A DNA stretch of 64,000 nucleotides from Bradyrhizobium diazoefficiens (GTDB lineage: Bacteria; Pseudomonadota; Alphaproteobacteria; Rhizobiales; Xanthobacteraceae), in the NCBI RefSeq assembly GCF_018131015.1, contig NZ_JAFCJJ010000021.1, positions 51,584 to 115,583 on the forward strand. The letters are read 5' to 3'. Made by a program: the position numbers and the translations under genes. The notes under the pieces were generated by a model that was not told the origin of the DNA, made no database searches, and saw nothing but the letters and a program-made list of their open reading frames with translations. Below, piece after piece: positions 7,564 through 17,100 of the stretch (position 1 is its first letter; every line of letters starts with the position of its first letter).

Positions 7564-8670
7564 ATGAAGGTCGACGGCAAGCATTTCCGCAGCATCTGGC
7601 GCGAGCGCGACGGCTGGTCGGTCGGCGCCATCGACCAGCGCCGGCTGCCGCACGAGTTCGTCGTCGCCCGCCTGACCTCATGTGAAGATGCGGCTGTCGC
7701 GATCCGCGACATGCTGGTGCGCGGCGCGCCGCTGATCGGCGCGACCGCCGCCTACGGCGTGGCGCTCGCGATGCGCGAGGACGCCTCCGATGCCGGCCTG
7801 AAACGCGCTTACGAGACGCTGGTGGTGGCGCGGCCGACCGCGATCAATCTGAAATGGGCGCTCGACGAGATGCGCGCGGCGCTGGCGCCGGTCGATCCGC
7901 TCGAACGGGAGGAAGCGGCCTATGCGCGCGCCGACGAGATCGCCGAGCAGGACGTCGAGATCAACCGCGGCATCGCCGCCAATGGCCTGAAGCTGATCGA
8001 GGCGATCGCCGCGAAGAAGCCGGGCGAGACCGTCAATGTGCTGACCCATTGCAACGCCGGCTGGCTCGCCACTGTCGACTGGGGTACGGCGACCGCGCCG
8101 ATCTATCTGGCGCATGAGCGCGGCATCAAGGTCCATGTCTGGGTCGACGAGACCCGCCCGCGCAACCAGGGCGCCTCGCTCACCGCCTGGGAGCTTGGCC
8201 ATCACGGCGTGCCGCACACCGTGATCCCAGACAACACCGGCGGGCACTTGATGCAGCACGGCATGGTCGATCTCGCCATCGTCGGCACCGACCGCGTCGC
8301 CGCCAATGGCGATGTCTGCAACAAGATCGGGACCTATCTGAAGGCGCTTGCCGCGCACGACAACAGCGTGCCGTTCTACGTCGCGCTGCCGTCGCCGACG
8401 ATCGACTTCGCCGTTCATGACGGCATCCGCGACATCCCGATCGAGCAGCGCAGCGGCGCGGAGGTCACCGACATGACCGGCCGCACCGCCGACGGAAGGC
8501 TGGAAACGGTGCGCATCGTGCCGGAGGGATCGGCGGTTGCGAACTACGCCTTCGACGTGACGCCGGCACGCCTCGTCACCGGCCTGATCACCGAGCGTGG
8601 CGTGCTGAAGCCGGACCGCGCCGCGCTGGCGGCCGCATTTCCCGAGCGGATCGCGGCTGCGGCGGAGTAA
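7564..8670 (+). CDS. mtnA: S-methyl-5-thioribose-1-phosphate isomerase
   Basis: A 368-residue member of the eIF2B-like isomerase family, of normal length. It shows the VRGAPLIG motif near residue 55 and the THCNAGWLATVDWGTA segment near 160, where the family's catalytic Cys lies; the catalytic Asp falls in the IVGTDRVAANGD region. It converts methylthioribose-1-phosphate to methylthioribulose-1-phosphate, directly after MtnP. The later methionine-salvage genes (mtnB, C, D) are not in the window, so the product either enters salvage encoded elsewhere or is cleaved by an aldolase shunt. Confidence 0.95.
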   Translation: MKVDGKHFRSIWRERDGWSVGAIDQRRLPHEFVVARLTSCEDAAVAIRDMLVRGAPLIGATAAYGVALAMREDASDAGLKRAYETLVVARPTAINLKWALDEMRAALAPVDPLEREEAAYARADEIAEQDVEINRGIAANGLKLIEAIAAKKPGETVNVLTHCNAGWLATVDWGTATAPIYLAHERGIKVHVWVDETRPRNQGASLTAWELGHHGVPHTVIPDNTGGHLMQHGMVDLAIVGTDRVAANGDVCNKIGTYLKALAAHDNSVPFYVALPSPTIDFAVHDGIRDIPIEQRSGAEVTDMTGRTADGRLETVRIVPEGSAVANYAFDVTPARLVTGLITERGVLKPDRAALAAAFPERIAAAAE

Positions 8671-8680
8671 AGCTGTTCTC

Positions 8681-8770
8681 GTAGGGTGGGCAAAGGCTCT
8701 CGCGCCGTGCCCACCATCTTCATTCCGCGCGCCGAGCTTTGGTGGGCACGCTTCGCTTTGCCCACCCTAC
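8681..8770. repeat. Dispersed palindromic repeat, family B, copy 1
   Basis: A 90-bp inverted repeat with ends GTAGGGTGGGCAAA and TTTGCCCACCCTAC and inner arms GTGCCCACC / GGTGGGCAC. It starts 10 bp after the mtnA stop and ends 24 bp from the stop of the convergent HAD gene. Copies at 35413 and 40213. Confidence 0.85.
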
Positions 8771-8794
8771 TGTTCTGCGGCGGAGTAGGGGGAG

Positions 8795-9427
8795 CTAGCT
8801 CAGCTTCAGCCCGGTCGCCGCCTCGAGTTCCGCGATCGCCTGCGCGCCGCTGGCGACCTTGATCGTGGTCATGCCCATCTCGCGTGCGGGCTTGAGATTG
8901 ACGCCGAGGTCGTCGAGATAAACACACTTCGTCGGGTCCACGTTCAACGCCTCGACCATCATCCGGTAGATGCGGGGGTCAGGCTTGCGCAGGCCGATCT
9001 TGGCGGATTCGATGACGTGGTCGAACAGCACCATCACCTCGGCGACGTAGAGCGAGCGCCCGGTCATGCTGCCGATGGCGTTGGCGGGCAGATTGTTGGT
9101 GATGCAGCCGGTCTTGAAGCTGGACTTGATGCGCTTCAGGGCGTCGACCATTTCAGGGCGCAGGTCGCCCTGCAGCAGCGGCAACACGTCGCGTCCGCGC
9201 ACCTCGGCGCCCAGCGCCCTCGATTCCTCTGCGAACAAATGATCGAACGCCTCGATGTCGACCTCGGCCCGCTCGAACTTCGCCCAGGCATTCTCCAGAT
9301 GGTTGGCCGCATTGGTGCGCCGGATGATGTCGATGGGAAGCCCCCGCTCCGTCTCGAACCGCGCGAATGCCTCGAACGGCGAACTCGTCAGCACGCCGCC
9401 AAAATCAAAGATCACTGCCTCGATCAT
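8795..9427 (-). CDS. HAD-superfamily hydrolase
   Basis: A 210-residue HAD protein. Motif I is FDFGGVLT with nucleophile Asp8; motif II is the ITNN stretch near 108; the conserved Lys lies in the GLRKPDPRIY segment near 146; motif IV is the YLDDLGVN segment near 170. The second motif-I Asp is replaced by Gly, a pattern common in the subgroup related to the N-terminal phosphatase domain of soluble epoxide hydrolase. The ribosome site AGAAGG supports ATG 9427. It is convergent with mtnA and unlike the salvage enzymes MtnX or MtnC, so the neighbourhood does not prove a salvage role. Substrate unknown. Confidence 0.85.
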   Translation of the reverse strand: MIEAVIFDFGGVLTSSPFEAFARFETERGLPIDIIRRTNAANHLENAWAKFERAEVDIEAFDHLFAEESRALGAEVRGRDVLPLLQGDLRPEMVDALKRIKSSFKTGCITNNLPANAIGSMTGRSLYVAEVMVLFDHVIESAKIGLRKPDPRIYRMMVEALNVDPTKCVYLDDLGVNLKPAREMGMTTIKVASGAQAIAELEAATGLKLS

Positions 9428-9584
9428 CAGCCCTTCTCGTCGCTATCTGCCTTCGGACCTCGCTTAGCACGCCAATCCTGATCCCGCCAACCAGCGCCAT
9501 CGCGCGGTCACGTCGCCGAAATACCGCCTTGAAGCAAATCGAGGCGCCTGAGATGATCGATGGCCGGCTGCTGGAGAGGATGCG

Positions 9585-10508
9585 ATGCCACAATTGCCCG
9601 ACTTCGAGGCCTGGGCGATCTTCGCGAAAGTCGCGGAGAAGGGCTCGTTCAGCCAGGCCGCCGAGGAATTGGGCCTCGCCAAGACAACGGTATCGAAAGC
9701 GGTGACGCGGCTCGAGGAGCGCATGCGCACGACGCTGCTCCATCGCACAACCCGACAACTTTCGCTGACGGAAAGCGGCAGGCTCTCGCTCGAGCGTGCC
9801 ATGCGCATCTTTGCCGACGGTACGGCGGTGGAGTCCGAAATCCTGGAGGAGGCCGCGGTCCCGCGCGGCCTCGTGCGCATCGCTTCCACCATCGCTTTTG
9901 GCTCCGATCAGCTCGCGCGCGTGCTGCCGGATTTCATGCAGCGCTATCCGGAAGTCGACATCGATCTCTGCCTCACCGACGATCGCGTGGACCTCGTGGC
10001 CTCGGGCTTCGACGTCGCGCTGCGCGTTGGGCCGGTTGCGGATTCGTCCATGCGCATCAGCCGGCTGTTCTCGTTCCGGGTGCCGGTGGTGGGCGCGCCG
10101 GCCTTCTTCGACAGGCACGGCAGGCCCGAGCATCCGACCGCACTCGCCAAAATGCCCGCAGTCATCTTCACCCACATCATCGGTGCCGATGTCTGGCACT
10201 TCAGCCATCCGAAGCACGGAAACTGCGATGTCGAGGTCGATGGTCGCGTTCGTGTCAACAACGGCATTGCGGCCGTGCCTGCATTGGTGGCCGGCATCGG
10301 CATGACCGCGCTGCCGGAAGCTTATGCGACGCGCGAGCTCGCGGACGGGCGGCTTGAAGCCGTGTTGACCGAGTGGACGGTCGCGGCGCCGCCGCTCCAC
10401 GTCCTGACCCCGCCCGGCAAGGCCCGCCCGGCTCGCGTCCGCGTGCTCATCGAGTATCTGCGCCAGCACTTTGCCGCACAGCCCTGGGCGGTCGGCATCG
10501 AGGTGTAG
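9585..10508 (+). CDS. LysR-family transcriptional regulator
   Basis: A 307-residue regulator with the N-terminal winged helix-turn-helix (FAKVAEKGSFSQAAEELG, then the recognition helix, about 8-65) and a LysR effector-binding domain (about 90-295). The sequence resembles the CrgA/DsdC-like subgroup often annotated as aldehyde or oxidant responsive. GAGAGG lies just before the start. It is divergent from the HAD gene (157 bp gap) and convergent with ohr (3 bp between stops), so the HAD gene is the more likely local target. Effector unknown. Confidence 0.9.
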   Translation: MPQLPDFEAWAIFAKVAEKGSFSQAAEELGLAKTTVSKAVTRLEERMRTTLLHRTTRQLSLTESGRLSLERAMRIFADGTAVESEILEEAAVPRGLVRIASTIAFGSDQLARVLPDFMQRYPEVDIDLCLTDDRVDLVASGFDVALRVGPVADSSMRISRLFSFRVPVVGAPAFFDRHGRPEHPTALAKMPAVIFTHIIGADVWHFSHPKHGNCDVEVDGRVRVNNGIAAVPALVAGIGMTALPEAYATRELADGRLEAVLTEWTVAAPPLHVLTPPGKARPARVRVLIEYLRQHFAAQPWAVGIEV

Positions 10509-10511
10509 GTC

Positions 10512-10931
10512 TCAACTGACCAGTTCGACCCTGACGTCAAGATTGCCGTGCGTGGCGCGGGAATAGGGACATGTCTCGTGCGCGCGCCGGATCAACCCTC
10601 GCGCAGCATCGCGTTCGATGCCGGGCAGGTCGATCAGCAGGGAGACGCTGAGGGCAAGATGACCGTCCCGGTCATGCAGCGCGACCGTCGCCGTGACATT
10701 CGTGTCCGAAGCGATCTCGACCCGGTCTTGCGCGGCGACTTGCCTGATCGCGGTCAGGAAGCATGCCGCGTAGCCCAGGGCGAAAAGCTGCTCGGGGTTG
10801 ACGCCGTCACCGCCGTGGCCACCAAGCTCGCGTGGAATGGAGAGATTGAAGCGCCACTTTCCATCTGCGGTGGCGGCGGCGCCGTCGCGTCCGCCGACGG
10901 CGGTCGCCTGGGTTTCGTAAAGTGCGTTCAC
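10512..10931 (-). CDS. ohr: Organic hydroperoxide resistance protein (Ohr/OsmC family)
   Basis: A 139-residue Ohr-type peroxidase. The two redox cysteines are Cys57 (GYAACF) and Cys121 (HETCPYSRAT), both in typical family context. It reduces organic and lipid hydroperoxides in the cytoplasm, usually recharged by dihydrolipoamide. The start is the GTG at 10929-10931, preceded by GAGG at good spacing; longer in-frame starts add about 98 residues of low-complexity sequence and were rejected. No MarR-type OhrR is adjacent, which is unusual, so control may be by a distant regulator. Confidence 0.9.
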   Translation of the reverse strand: MNALYETQATAVGGRDGAAATADGKWRFNLSIPRELGGHGGDGVNPEQLFALGYAACFLTAIRQVAAQDRVEIASDTNVTATVALHDRDGHLALSVSLLIDLPGIERDAARGLIRRAHETCPYSRATHGNLDVRVELVS

Positions 10932-11010
10932 GGAAGACCTCGTTTCGCAAATCCGGTGCCGAGAGGGGCTGCATCTCCGACCCCTCTCGTCACGGCGGGC
11001 CGCCCCGCGC

Positions 11011-11397
11011 TTAGGCCGCCACCTTGCTTTCAGCCAGGATGAAGTTGCCGAGGTCGGGGGCCTCGTTCTCGCTGCGCTCGGTCCACAATACGAGGAGCTT
11101 GCAGCCATTCCTGGTGGAGTGCGGACCATGGACGTGGCCGGCCTTGATGTGGAGGGAGTCGCCGGGTCCGTAGGACCTGCCTTCGTTGACGAAATCGCCT
11201 TCGACGACGTAGAGAACTTCGGCAACGCCCTCGTGGATATGCGCCGGGATCGAGGAGCCTGGTTGCATCGACAGATGCAGCATCACGGGACCGAGCGTGT
11301 AGTCGGCGGCGCGGACAGCCAGCGAAATGTCGCCCTGGCTCGGGAACGGAAAGCGGTCGGCCTTGACGGTGTTGGCGAAAATCTCTTGGTCGATCAT
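11011..11397 (-). CDS. Small cupin-domain protein
   Basis: A 128-residue single-domain cupin. Motif 1 is visible as PAHIHEGVAEVLYVVEG (about 52-68), with two His and one Glu as metal ligands, and motif 2 as GPGDSLHIKAGHVHG (about 77-91). AGGAGA stands before ATG 11397, which decides against a longer form. Cupins of this size are often dioxygenases, isomerases or metal-dependent sensors; nothing narrows it down here. It lies 79 bp upstream of ohr on the same strand and could be co-transcribed with it. Confidence 0.85.
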   Translation of the reverse strand: MIDQEIFANTVKADRFPFPSQGDISLAVRAADYTLGPVMLHLSMQPGSSIPAHIHEGVAEVLYVVEGDFVNEGRSYGPGDSLHIKAGHVHGPHSTRNGCKLLVLWTERSENEAPDLGNFILAESKVAA

Positions 11398-11530
11398 GAT
11401 CTTCTCCTCTGTTGTCTCCGCGGCGGTGATCGCCTTGGCAGGTGGGAGAATGCGGCAGGTACCCGTTTGTGATAATCCGCCAAGGCGTGGAAAGACTGAT
11501 GCCGAAAACGAACCAATCGGGCGCGCGCCC

Positions 11531-12292
11531 ATGAAGACGCTGGCGCATGCGGGCGCGGCGGCTGCGCTCCTCTTTGCAAGCCCCGCCCACGCTATTGTCG
11601 GCGGCGGCACGCCGCAGGCCGAAGGCGTGGCGCGCGCGGTCGTCACCATCGTCGGCTCGCGCGGCAATTTCTGCACCGGCAGCCTGATCGCCTCGAAGGT
11701 GGTGCTGACGGCCGCACATTGCGTGCAACCCGGCGCCGACTACAAGATCGTCGCCTATGGCGCCGACAACACGCCGCAATTGCAGAACGTGCGGACGGTC
11801 GGCATTCATCCGAACTTCAACGTGCAGGCGATGGCGGCGCATCGCGCCACCGCCGACGTGGCGCTGCTGCAACTCGAAATTCCACTCAAGGGAAAATCGA
11901 CCGTGCCGGTTGGCATGCCAAAGATTCCGATTCCCGTCGGCGGCCGCTTCACCATCGCAGGTATCGGCGTCACCGTGCGCGGTGACGGCAAGAGCGGTGG
12001 TACCACCCGCGTGGCCGGCCTCGTCACGACCGGCCAGCCCGGCACGCTGCAAATCCGGCTGGTCGATCCCGTAACCAACGGCGTTCGCGACGGAATCGGC
12101 GCATGCACAGGAGATTCCGGTGGTCCCGTGTTCGAGGACACGCCGAACGGCCCCATGATCATCGGCGTCATCAGCTGGTCAACGGGACCGAACGGTGCCG
12201 TCGGCTGCGGCGGATTGACCGGCGTCACCCCGCTCACGCTCTACCGCGACTGGATCTTGCAGACCGCGCGGAGCTGGGGTGCGGCGCTGTGA
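11531..12292 (+). CDS. Secreted trypsin-like serine protease
   Basis: A 253-residue S1 (chymotrypsin fold) protease. A signal peptide covers residues 1-21 (ending SPAHA), directly followed by IVGGG, the form seen at activated trypsin N-termini. The catalytic triad is His63 (TAAHC), Asp109 (ADVALL) and Ser196 (GDSGGP). Four or more cysteines suggest disulphides in the periplasm or medium. Because cleavage of the signal peptide would leave Ile-Val-Gly-Gly at the N-terminus, the enzyme may need no separate zymogen activation. A start 30 bp upstream is possible but spoils the signal peptide. It is divergent from the cupin gene. Confidence 0.9.
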   Translation: MKTLAHAGAAAALLFASPAHAIVGGGTPQAEGVARAVVTIVGSRGNFCTGSLIASKVVLTAAHCVQPGADYKIVAYGADNTPQLQNVRTVGIHPNFNVQAMAAHRATADVALLQLEIPLKGKSTVPVGMPKIPIPVGGRFTIAGIGVTVRGDGKSGGTTRVAGLVTTGQPGTLQIRLVDPVTNGVRDGIGACTGDSGGPVFEDTPNGPMIIGVISWSTGPNGAVGCGGLTGVTPLTLYRDWILQTARSWGAAL

Positions 12293-12416
12293 ATTGATCG
12301 CGATTTGATCTATGTCATTTTAACGCGGAAGCGCGATGGGCGACCATGCCTGTCGCAGAGGAAACGCGCCGTCCGGTCAAGGGCGGCCACAAGAACGAGC
12401 AAGGCAAGAAGCAACA

Positions 12417-13919
12417 ATGAATGTCGCGGTTCGCAGTCACGCCACTTCCAAGCAGGCTTCGGAACATTTCGATGTGCTGATCGTCGGCGCCGGCATTTCC
12501 GGCATCGGCAGCGCCTATCATCTGACGAAGCAGCTTCCGGGCACGAGCTACGTCATCCTGGAAACGCAGGCGACGTTCGGCGGCACCTGGACCACGCATC
12601 GCTATCCCGGAATTCGATCCGACAGCGACCTCCACACTTTCGGCTATCGCTTCAAGCCCTGGGTCGGGCCGCCGATCGCCACCGCCGAAGAGATCCTCGC
12701 CTACATGAACGAGGTGATCGAGGACAACGATATCGCCCGCCACATCCGCTACAGTCACAGGATCAATTCGGCGAGCTGGTCGAGCGAGCAGAATCTCTGG
12801 ACCATCGAGGCGACCACGACCGATACCGGCGAGGCAAGGTCCTTCACCGCCAACTTCCTCTGGATGTGCCAGGGCTATTATCGCCATTCCGAAGGTTACA
12901 CGCCGGAATGGAAGGGGACGGATCGCTTCAAGGGCCGCATCGTCCATCCGCAAACCTGGCCCGACGACATCGACCTCACGGGCAAGAAGGTGGTCGTGAT
13001 CGGCTCCGGTGCGACGGCGGCAACGCTGGTGCCGAACATCGCGGACACCTGCGCGCACGTCACCATGCTGCAGCGCTCGCCGACCTATTTCCGGCTCGGC
13101 CGCAACGCGATCGAGATCGCGGAGGAGCTGCGCAGGCTGCAGGTCGACGAGGAATGGATCCACGAGATCGTCCGCCGCAAGATCCTGTTCGAGCAGGACG
13201 CCTTCACGAAGCTCTGCATATCCAGGCCGGAGCAGGTCAAGAAGGAGCTGATCGGCCAGATCAGCGCGGTCCTCGGCCCCGATTACGACGTCGAGACGCA
13301 TTTCACGCCGACCTACCGTCCGTGGCGCCAGCGCATCGCCTTCGTGCCGGATGCGGACCTGTTCAACGGCATCGCCAGCGGCAAGGCCTCCGTCGTCACC
13401 GACGAGATCGAGTGCTTTGTCGAGAACGGCATCCGGCTCAAGTCCGGCAAGCTACTGGAGGCCGATGTCATCGTCACCGCGACCGGCTTCAACCTTGCAG
13501 CACTCGGCGACATCGCCTTCGAGATCGACGGCAAGCCGCTCGCCTTCGGCGACACCGTCACCTATCGCGGCATGATGTTCACGGGCGTGCCGAACATGGT
13601 CTGGGTGTTCGGCTATTTCCGCGCGAGCTGGACGCTGCGCGTCGATCTCGTCGCAGACTTCGTCTGCCGGCTGCTCGGCCACATGAAGGCGAAGGGAGCG
13701 AAGAAGGTCGAGGTGGCCTTGCGTCCCGAGGATCACAACATGCCGATCCTGCCCTGGATCGATCCGGAAAACTTCAACCCCGGCTACATGATGCGCAACA
13801 TGGACCTGCTGCCCAGGCGCGGCGAGAAGCCGGAATGGCAGCACAGCCAGGACTACTGGACCGAGAAGGACGAGATCCCGAAGGTGGACCTCGACGATGC
13901 GGCGTTCGTTTATGGGTGA
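12417..13919 (+). CDS. Flavin-containing monooxygenase, Baeyer-Villiger type
   Basis: A 500-residue flavoprotein with the FAD Rossmann motif VGAGISGIG (23-31), the NADPH Rossmann motif IGSGATAATL (195-204) and, between them, FKGRIVHPQTWP (171-182), which fits the Baeyer-Villiger fingerprint FxGxxxHxxxW(P/D). Such enzymes insert oxygen next to ketones or oxidise heteroatoms, using NADPH and O2. ATG 12417 was chosen because the FAD motif then lies about 20 residues from the N-terminus; an upstream start adds 27 basic residues. No lactone hydrolase or alcohol dehydrogenase is adjacent, so the substrate is open. Confidence 0.9.
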   Translation: MNVAVRSHATSKQASEHFDVLIVGAGISGIGSAYHLTKQLPGTSYVILETQATFGGTWTTHRYPGIRSDSDLHTFGYRFKPWVGPPIATAEEILAYMNEVIEDNDIARHIRYSHRINSASWSSEQNLWTIEATTTDTGEARSFTANFLWMCQGYYRHSEGYTPEWKGTDRFKGRIVHPQTWPDDIDLTGKKVVVIGSGATAATLVPNIADTCAHVTMLQRSPTYFRLGRNAIEIAEELRRLQVDEEWIHEIVRRKILFEQDAFTKLCISRPEQVKKELIGQISAVLGPDYDVETHFTPTYRPWRQRIAFVPDADLFNGIASGKASVVTDEIECFVENGIRLKSGKLLEADVIVTATGFNLAALGDIAFEIDGKPLAFGDTVTYRGMMFTGVPNMVWVFGYFRASWTLRVDLVADFVCRLLGHMKAKGAKKVEVALRPEDHNMPILPWIDPENFNPGYMMRNMDLLPRRGEKPEWQHSQDYWTEKDEIPKVDLDDAAFVYG

Positions 13920-13963
13920 GGTGCTGTTCCGATCGGGAACTTGATCGCCTCATCCTCCACGAT

Positions 13964-13995
13964 CGTCCCGGCGAAAGCCGGAACCCCATCCCATA
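13964..13995. repeat. Family A palindromic repeat, left-arm fragment
   Basis: One arm of the family A element (CGTCCCGGCGAAAGCCGG followed by AACCCCATCCCAT) without a recognisable right arm downstream. It lies 44 bp after the monooxygenase stop. Probably a decayed or solo-arm copy. Confidence 0.6.
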
Positions 13996-14195
13996 GGCCG
14001 ATTGGCGCACTGAATCGTGCTCTGGTTGCGGGAACAGCCAAAGCAGCGTTGCGCGGGTGCAACACCGGGCCTGAAAGTTCGCGTTTTACGAGCAACGCGG
14101 CAAGATTCGGAAGCGCGACCGCAAAACTACGGGACACGGCGTGCTAACCATTGTCCGGCAGCGCCGGAGAGCGCGCCGGGGAATGGGGCTGGGAC

Positions 14196-17100
14196 GTGCG
14201 TTTCCAATTCACCAGGCTTGGCCGGATCCAGCCGGCGACGATATCCGCGGCGACCGTATCGGCGGCGCTCCTGGTGATCGCGGTCCGGCCGGTCTCGGCA
14301 ACGGATGCCACCTGGGTCGGCGGCTCACCCAGCCCGGCGAGCAGCGATTATAATGCGCCCTCCAACTGGACCCCGAGCGGGGCGCCGACCGGCACCGCAA
14401 CCTTCGGCGCGTCCGCGAATACCAACATTTCGTTGGGGGGGCTTGGGACTACCGTTGGCGGGTGGACCTTCAATCCGGGCGCCTCCGACTACACCGTCTC
14501 GGTTGGCTCTTCCAGTCAACTCGATTTCACCGGCGCCGGCATCACCGTCAACGGCGGCAGCGTCGCCATTACCAATAATTTTATCACGCAGTTTCATAAT
14601 TCGAGCAGCGCCGGTGACGCCAGCATCACCAACAATTTCGGACTGTATTTCTGGGACACGAGCAGTGCCGGCAACGCCACCATCACCACCACGCACGCCG
14701 TCGAGTTCTTCAATAACAGCTCGCCCGGCAACGCCGCCATCACAGCCACAGGACCGCTTGCCAACGTCCGCTTCGATTTCACGTCTGGGCCCAACGGCGA
14801 TTACAAGCTGACCGTTGGCTCGATCGCTGGAGACGGCACCTTTGATATCGGCCACAATCAGCTCACCGTCGGCGGCAACAATTTCTCGACGGTCGTCGAT
14901 GGCCTCATCAGAGACGGCGGATTCGGCGCCAACGGCTCGCTGGTCAAGGTCGGTGCCGGCACGCTGACACTGACCGGCGCCAACACCTACACGGGCGGCA
15001 CCACGATCTCCGACGGTATCCTGCAGGTCGGCAACAACAACGCGGTCGGTACCGGCGTGGTGACGCTGGATGGCGGCCTGTTTCAGGCCGACGGCACCAA
15101 AGATCTGACCGTCGCCAATCACTTCAAGATCAACGACACGCCGGCCGGCGGCGCGATCGACGCCAACGGCGTCGTACTGACCATCGCCGGCAACATCACC
15201 GACGGCAATGGTCCCGGCAAGCTGACGGTGCTGGACAGCTCGGTCAGTGGGCCCGGCGCCGTCGTGCTGCTCGGCGCCAACACCTATACCGGCGGGACCC
15301 TCATCTGCAATTGCGGATCCCTCCAGCTCGGCGACGCCACCCACACGGCGAGCATCATCGGCGATGTCACCAACGAAGGTATCCTCAATATCGTCAACGC
15401 CAACACGACTGGCATAACGTCGATCGTCAACGACGCGAGCTTCGGCCCCGGCTTCACGACCTTTCACAACGCAACCACCGCCAGCTCGATCGCGATCACG
15501 AATATCTACGGCGGCGAGACCTGGTTCGGTACGTTCGGCGGCACGGACACGGCGACCGCCGGCAACGCAACCATCGTGAACAGATATGGTGGATTAACGT
15601 TCTTCTTTGCGCAGACCGATGCAGGCGCGGCCAGCATCACCAACCGCAGCGGCGGCGCGACCGTGTTTCTCGAGCAGTCTTCTGCCGGTTCGGCCAATAT
15701 CGTCAACCGCTATTTGGGCACGACCAGCTTCGGCCTGCCCTTCGGAACCGATACTCCGACGGCCGGCAACGCCACGATCACCAACCGGTATGGCGGATTG
15801 ACGGAGTTCAACGCGTTTTCCACCGCGGGCAGCGCCACGATCACCAACAGGTTCGGCGGAACGACGGAGTTCTTCGACTCCTCCACCGCCGATAACGCCA
15901 CCATCATCACCCGGAATGGCGGCGAGACCGACTTCTTCGACAACGCCACCGGCGGCAACGCGCGGTTCATCACCAACGGCAGCGGCATCGTCGACTTCAG
16001 CGGCAGTGCCGGTCCGAACGGCGACGGGCGCATCACGGCCGGCTCGATCGAGGGCTCCGGGTTCTACTACATCGGCGCCGGCAACACGCTGGTGGTCGGC
16101 AGCAACAATCTGTCGACCATTGTCAGCGGCGAGATCGCGGATACCAATCCCTGCGGCTGCGGTGGGCCCGGCCCGGGCAGTCTCGAGAAGGTCGGGCCGG
16201 GCACGCTGGCCCTGTCCGGCGTCAACACCTATACCGGCACCACGACCGTCAATGGCGGCATCCTGCAGGTCGATGGCTCGATCGCGTCGTCGGTCCTGAC
16301 CACGGTGAATGCCGGCGGTGCGCTGACGGGCGTCGGCATCGTCGGCAATACCATGATCGCCAATGGCGGCATTTTCCTGCCGGGCAACGGTACGCCGGGC
16401 ACGTCGATGACAGTGTCCGGCAATCTCGCCTTCCAGTCCGGCGCGCTCTATCTCGTCAGCATCAACGGCACGACATCGAGCCTTGCCAACGTGACCGGGA
16501 CCGCGACGCTTGCCGGATCCGTCGGCGTGAGCGTGGCGCCCGGCACCATCCTCGCGAAGCAATATACCATCCTGACCGCAGCGGGCGGGCGCAATGGTAC
16601 CTTCAGCGGCGTCGCGACGTCCGGCGCGACCAACTACACCGCGAGCCTCAGCTATGATGCGGGGAATGTTTACCTGAACTTTGCCCTCGACTATGGCGCG
16701 AAATCGGCACTCAACGTCAACCAGACGAACGTCGCCAACACGCTGGTCAATTTCTTCAATGCCAACGGCGGCATCAACAGTACCTTTGCCGGGCTCGCGC
16801 CGGCGGGCCTGACACAGGCCTCGGGCGAATCGGGCACGGGGTCGCAACAAACGACCTTCAACGCCATGAACCTGTTCCTCAGCCTGTTGACCGATGTATT
16901 CGGCTCGGGGCGTAGCGGCGTGCCCGGCGCGACGCCCTTTGCCGATGACACGAGCGCGAACGCCTATGCCGCAACCGGCAAGAACGCACCTGACAAGAGC
17001 GCGCGCAGCGCCTTCGCCTCGATCTATCGCAAGGCGCCGCCGCTGACATTCGAGCAGCGCTTCGATGTGTGGGCGGCCGGCTATGGCGGCTCGCAGGCGA

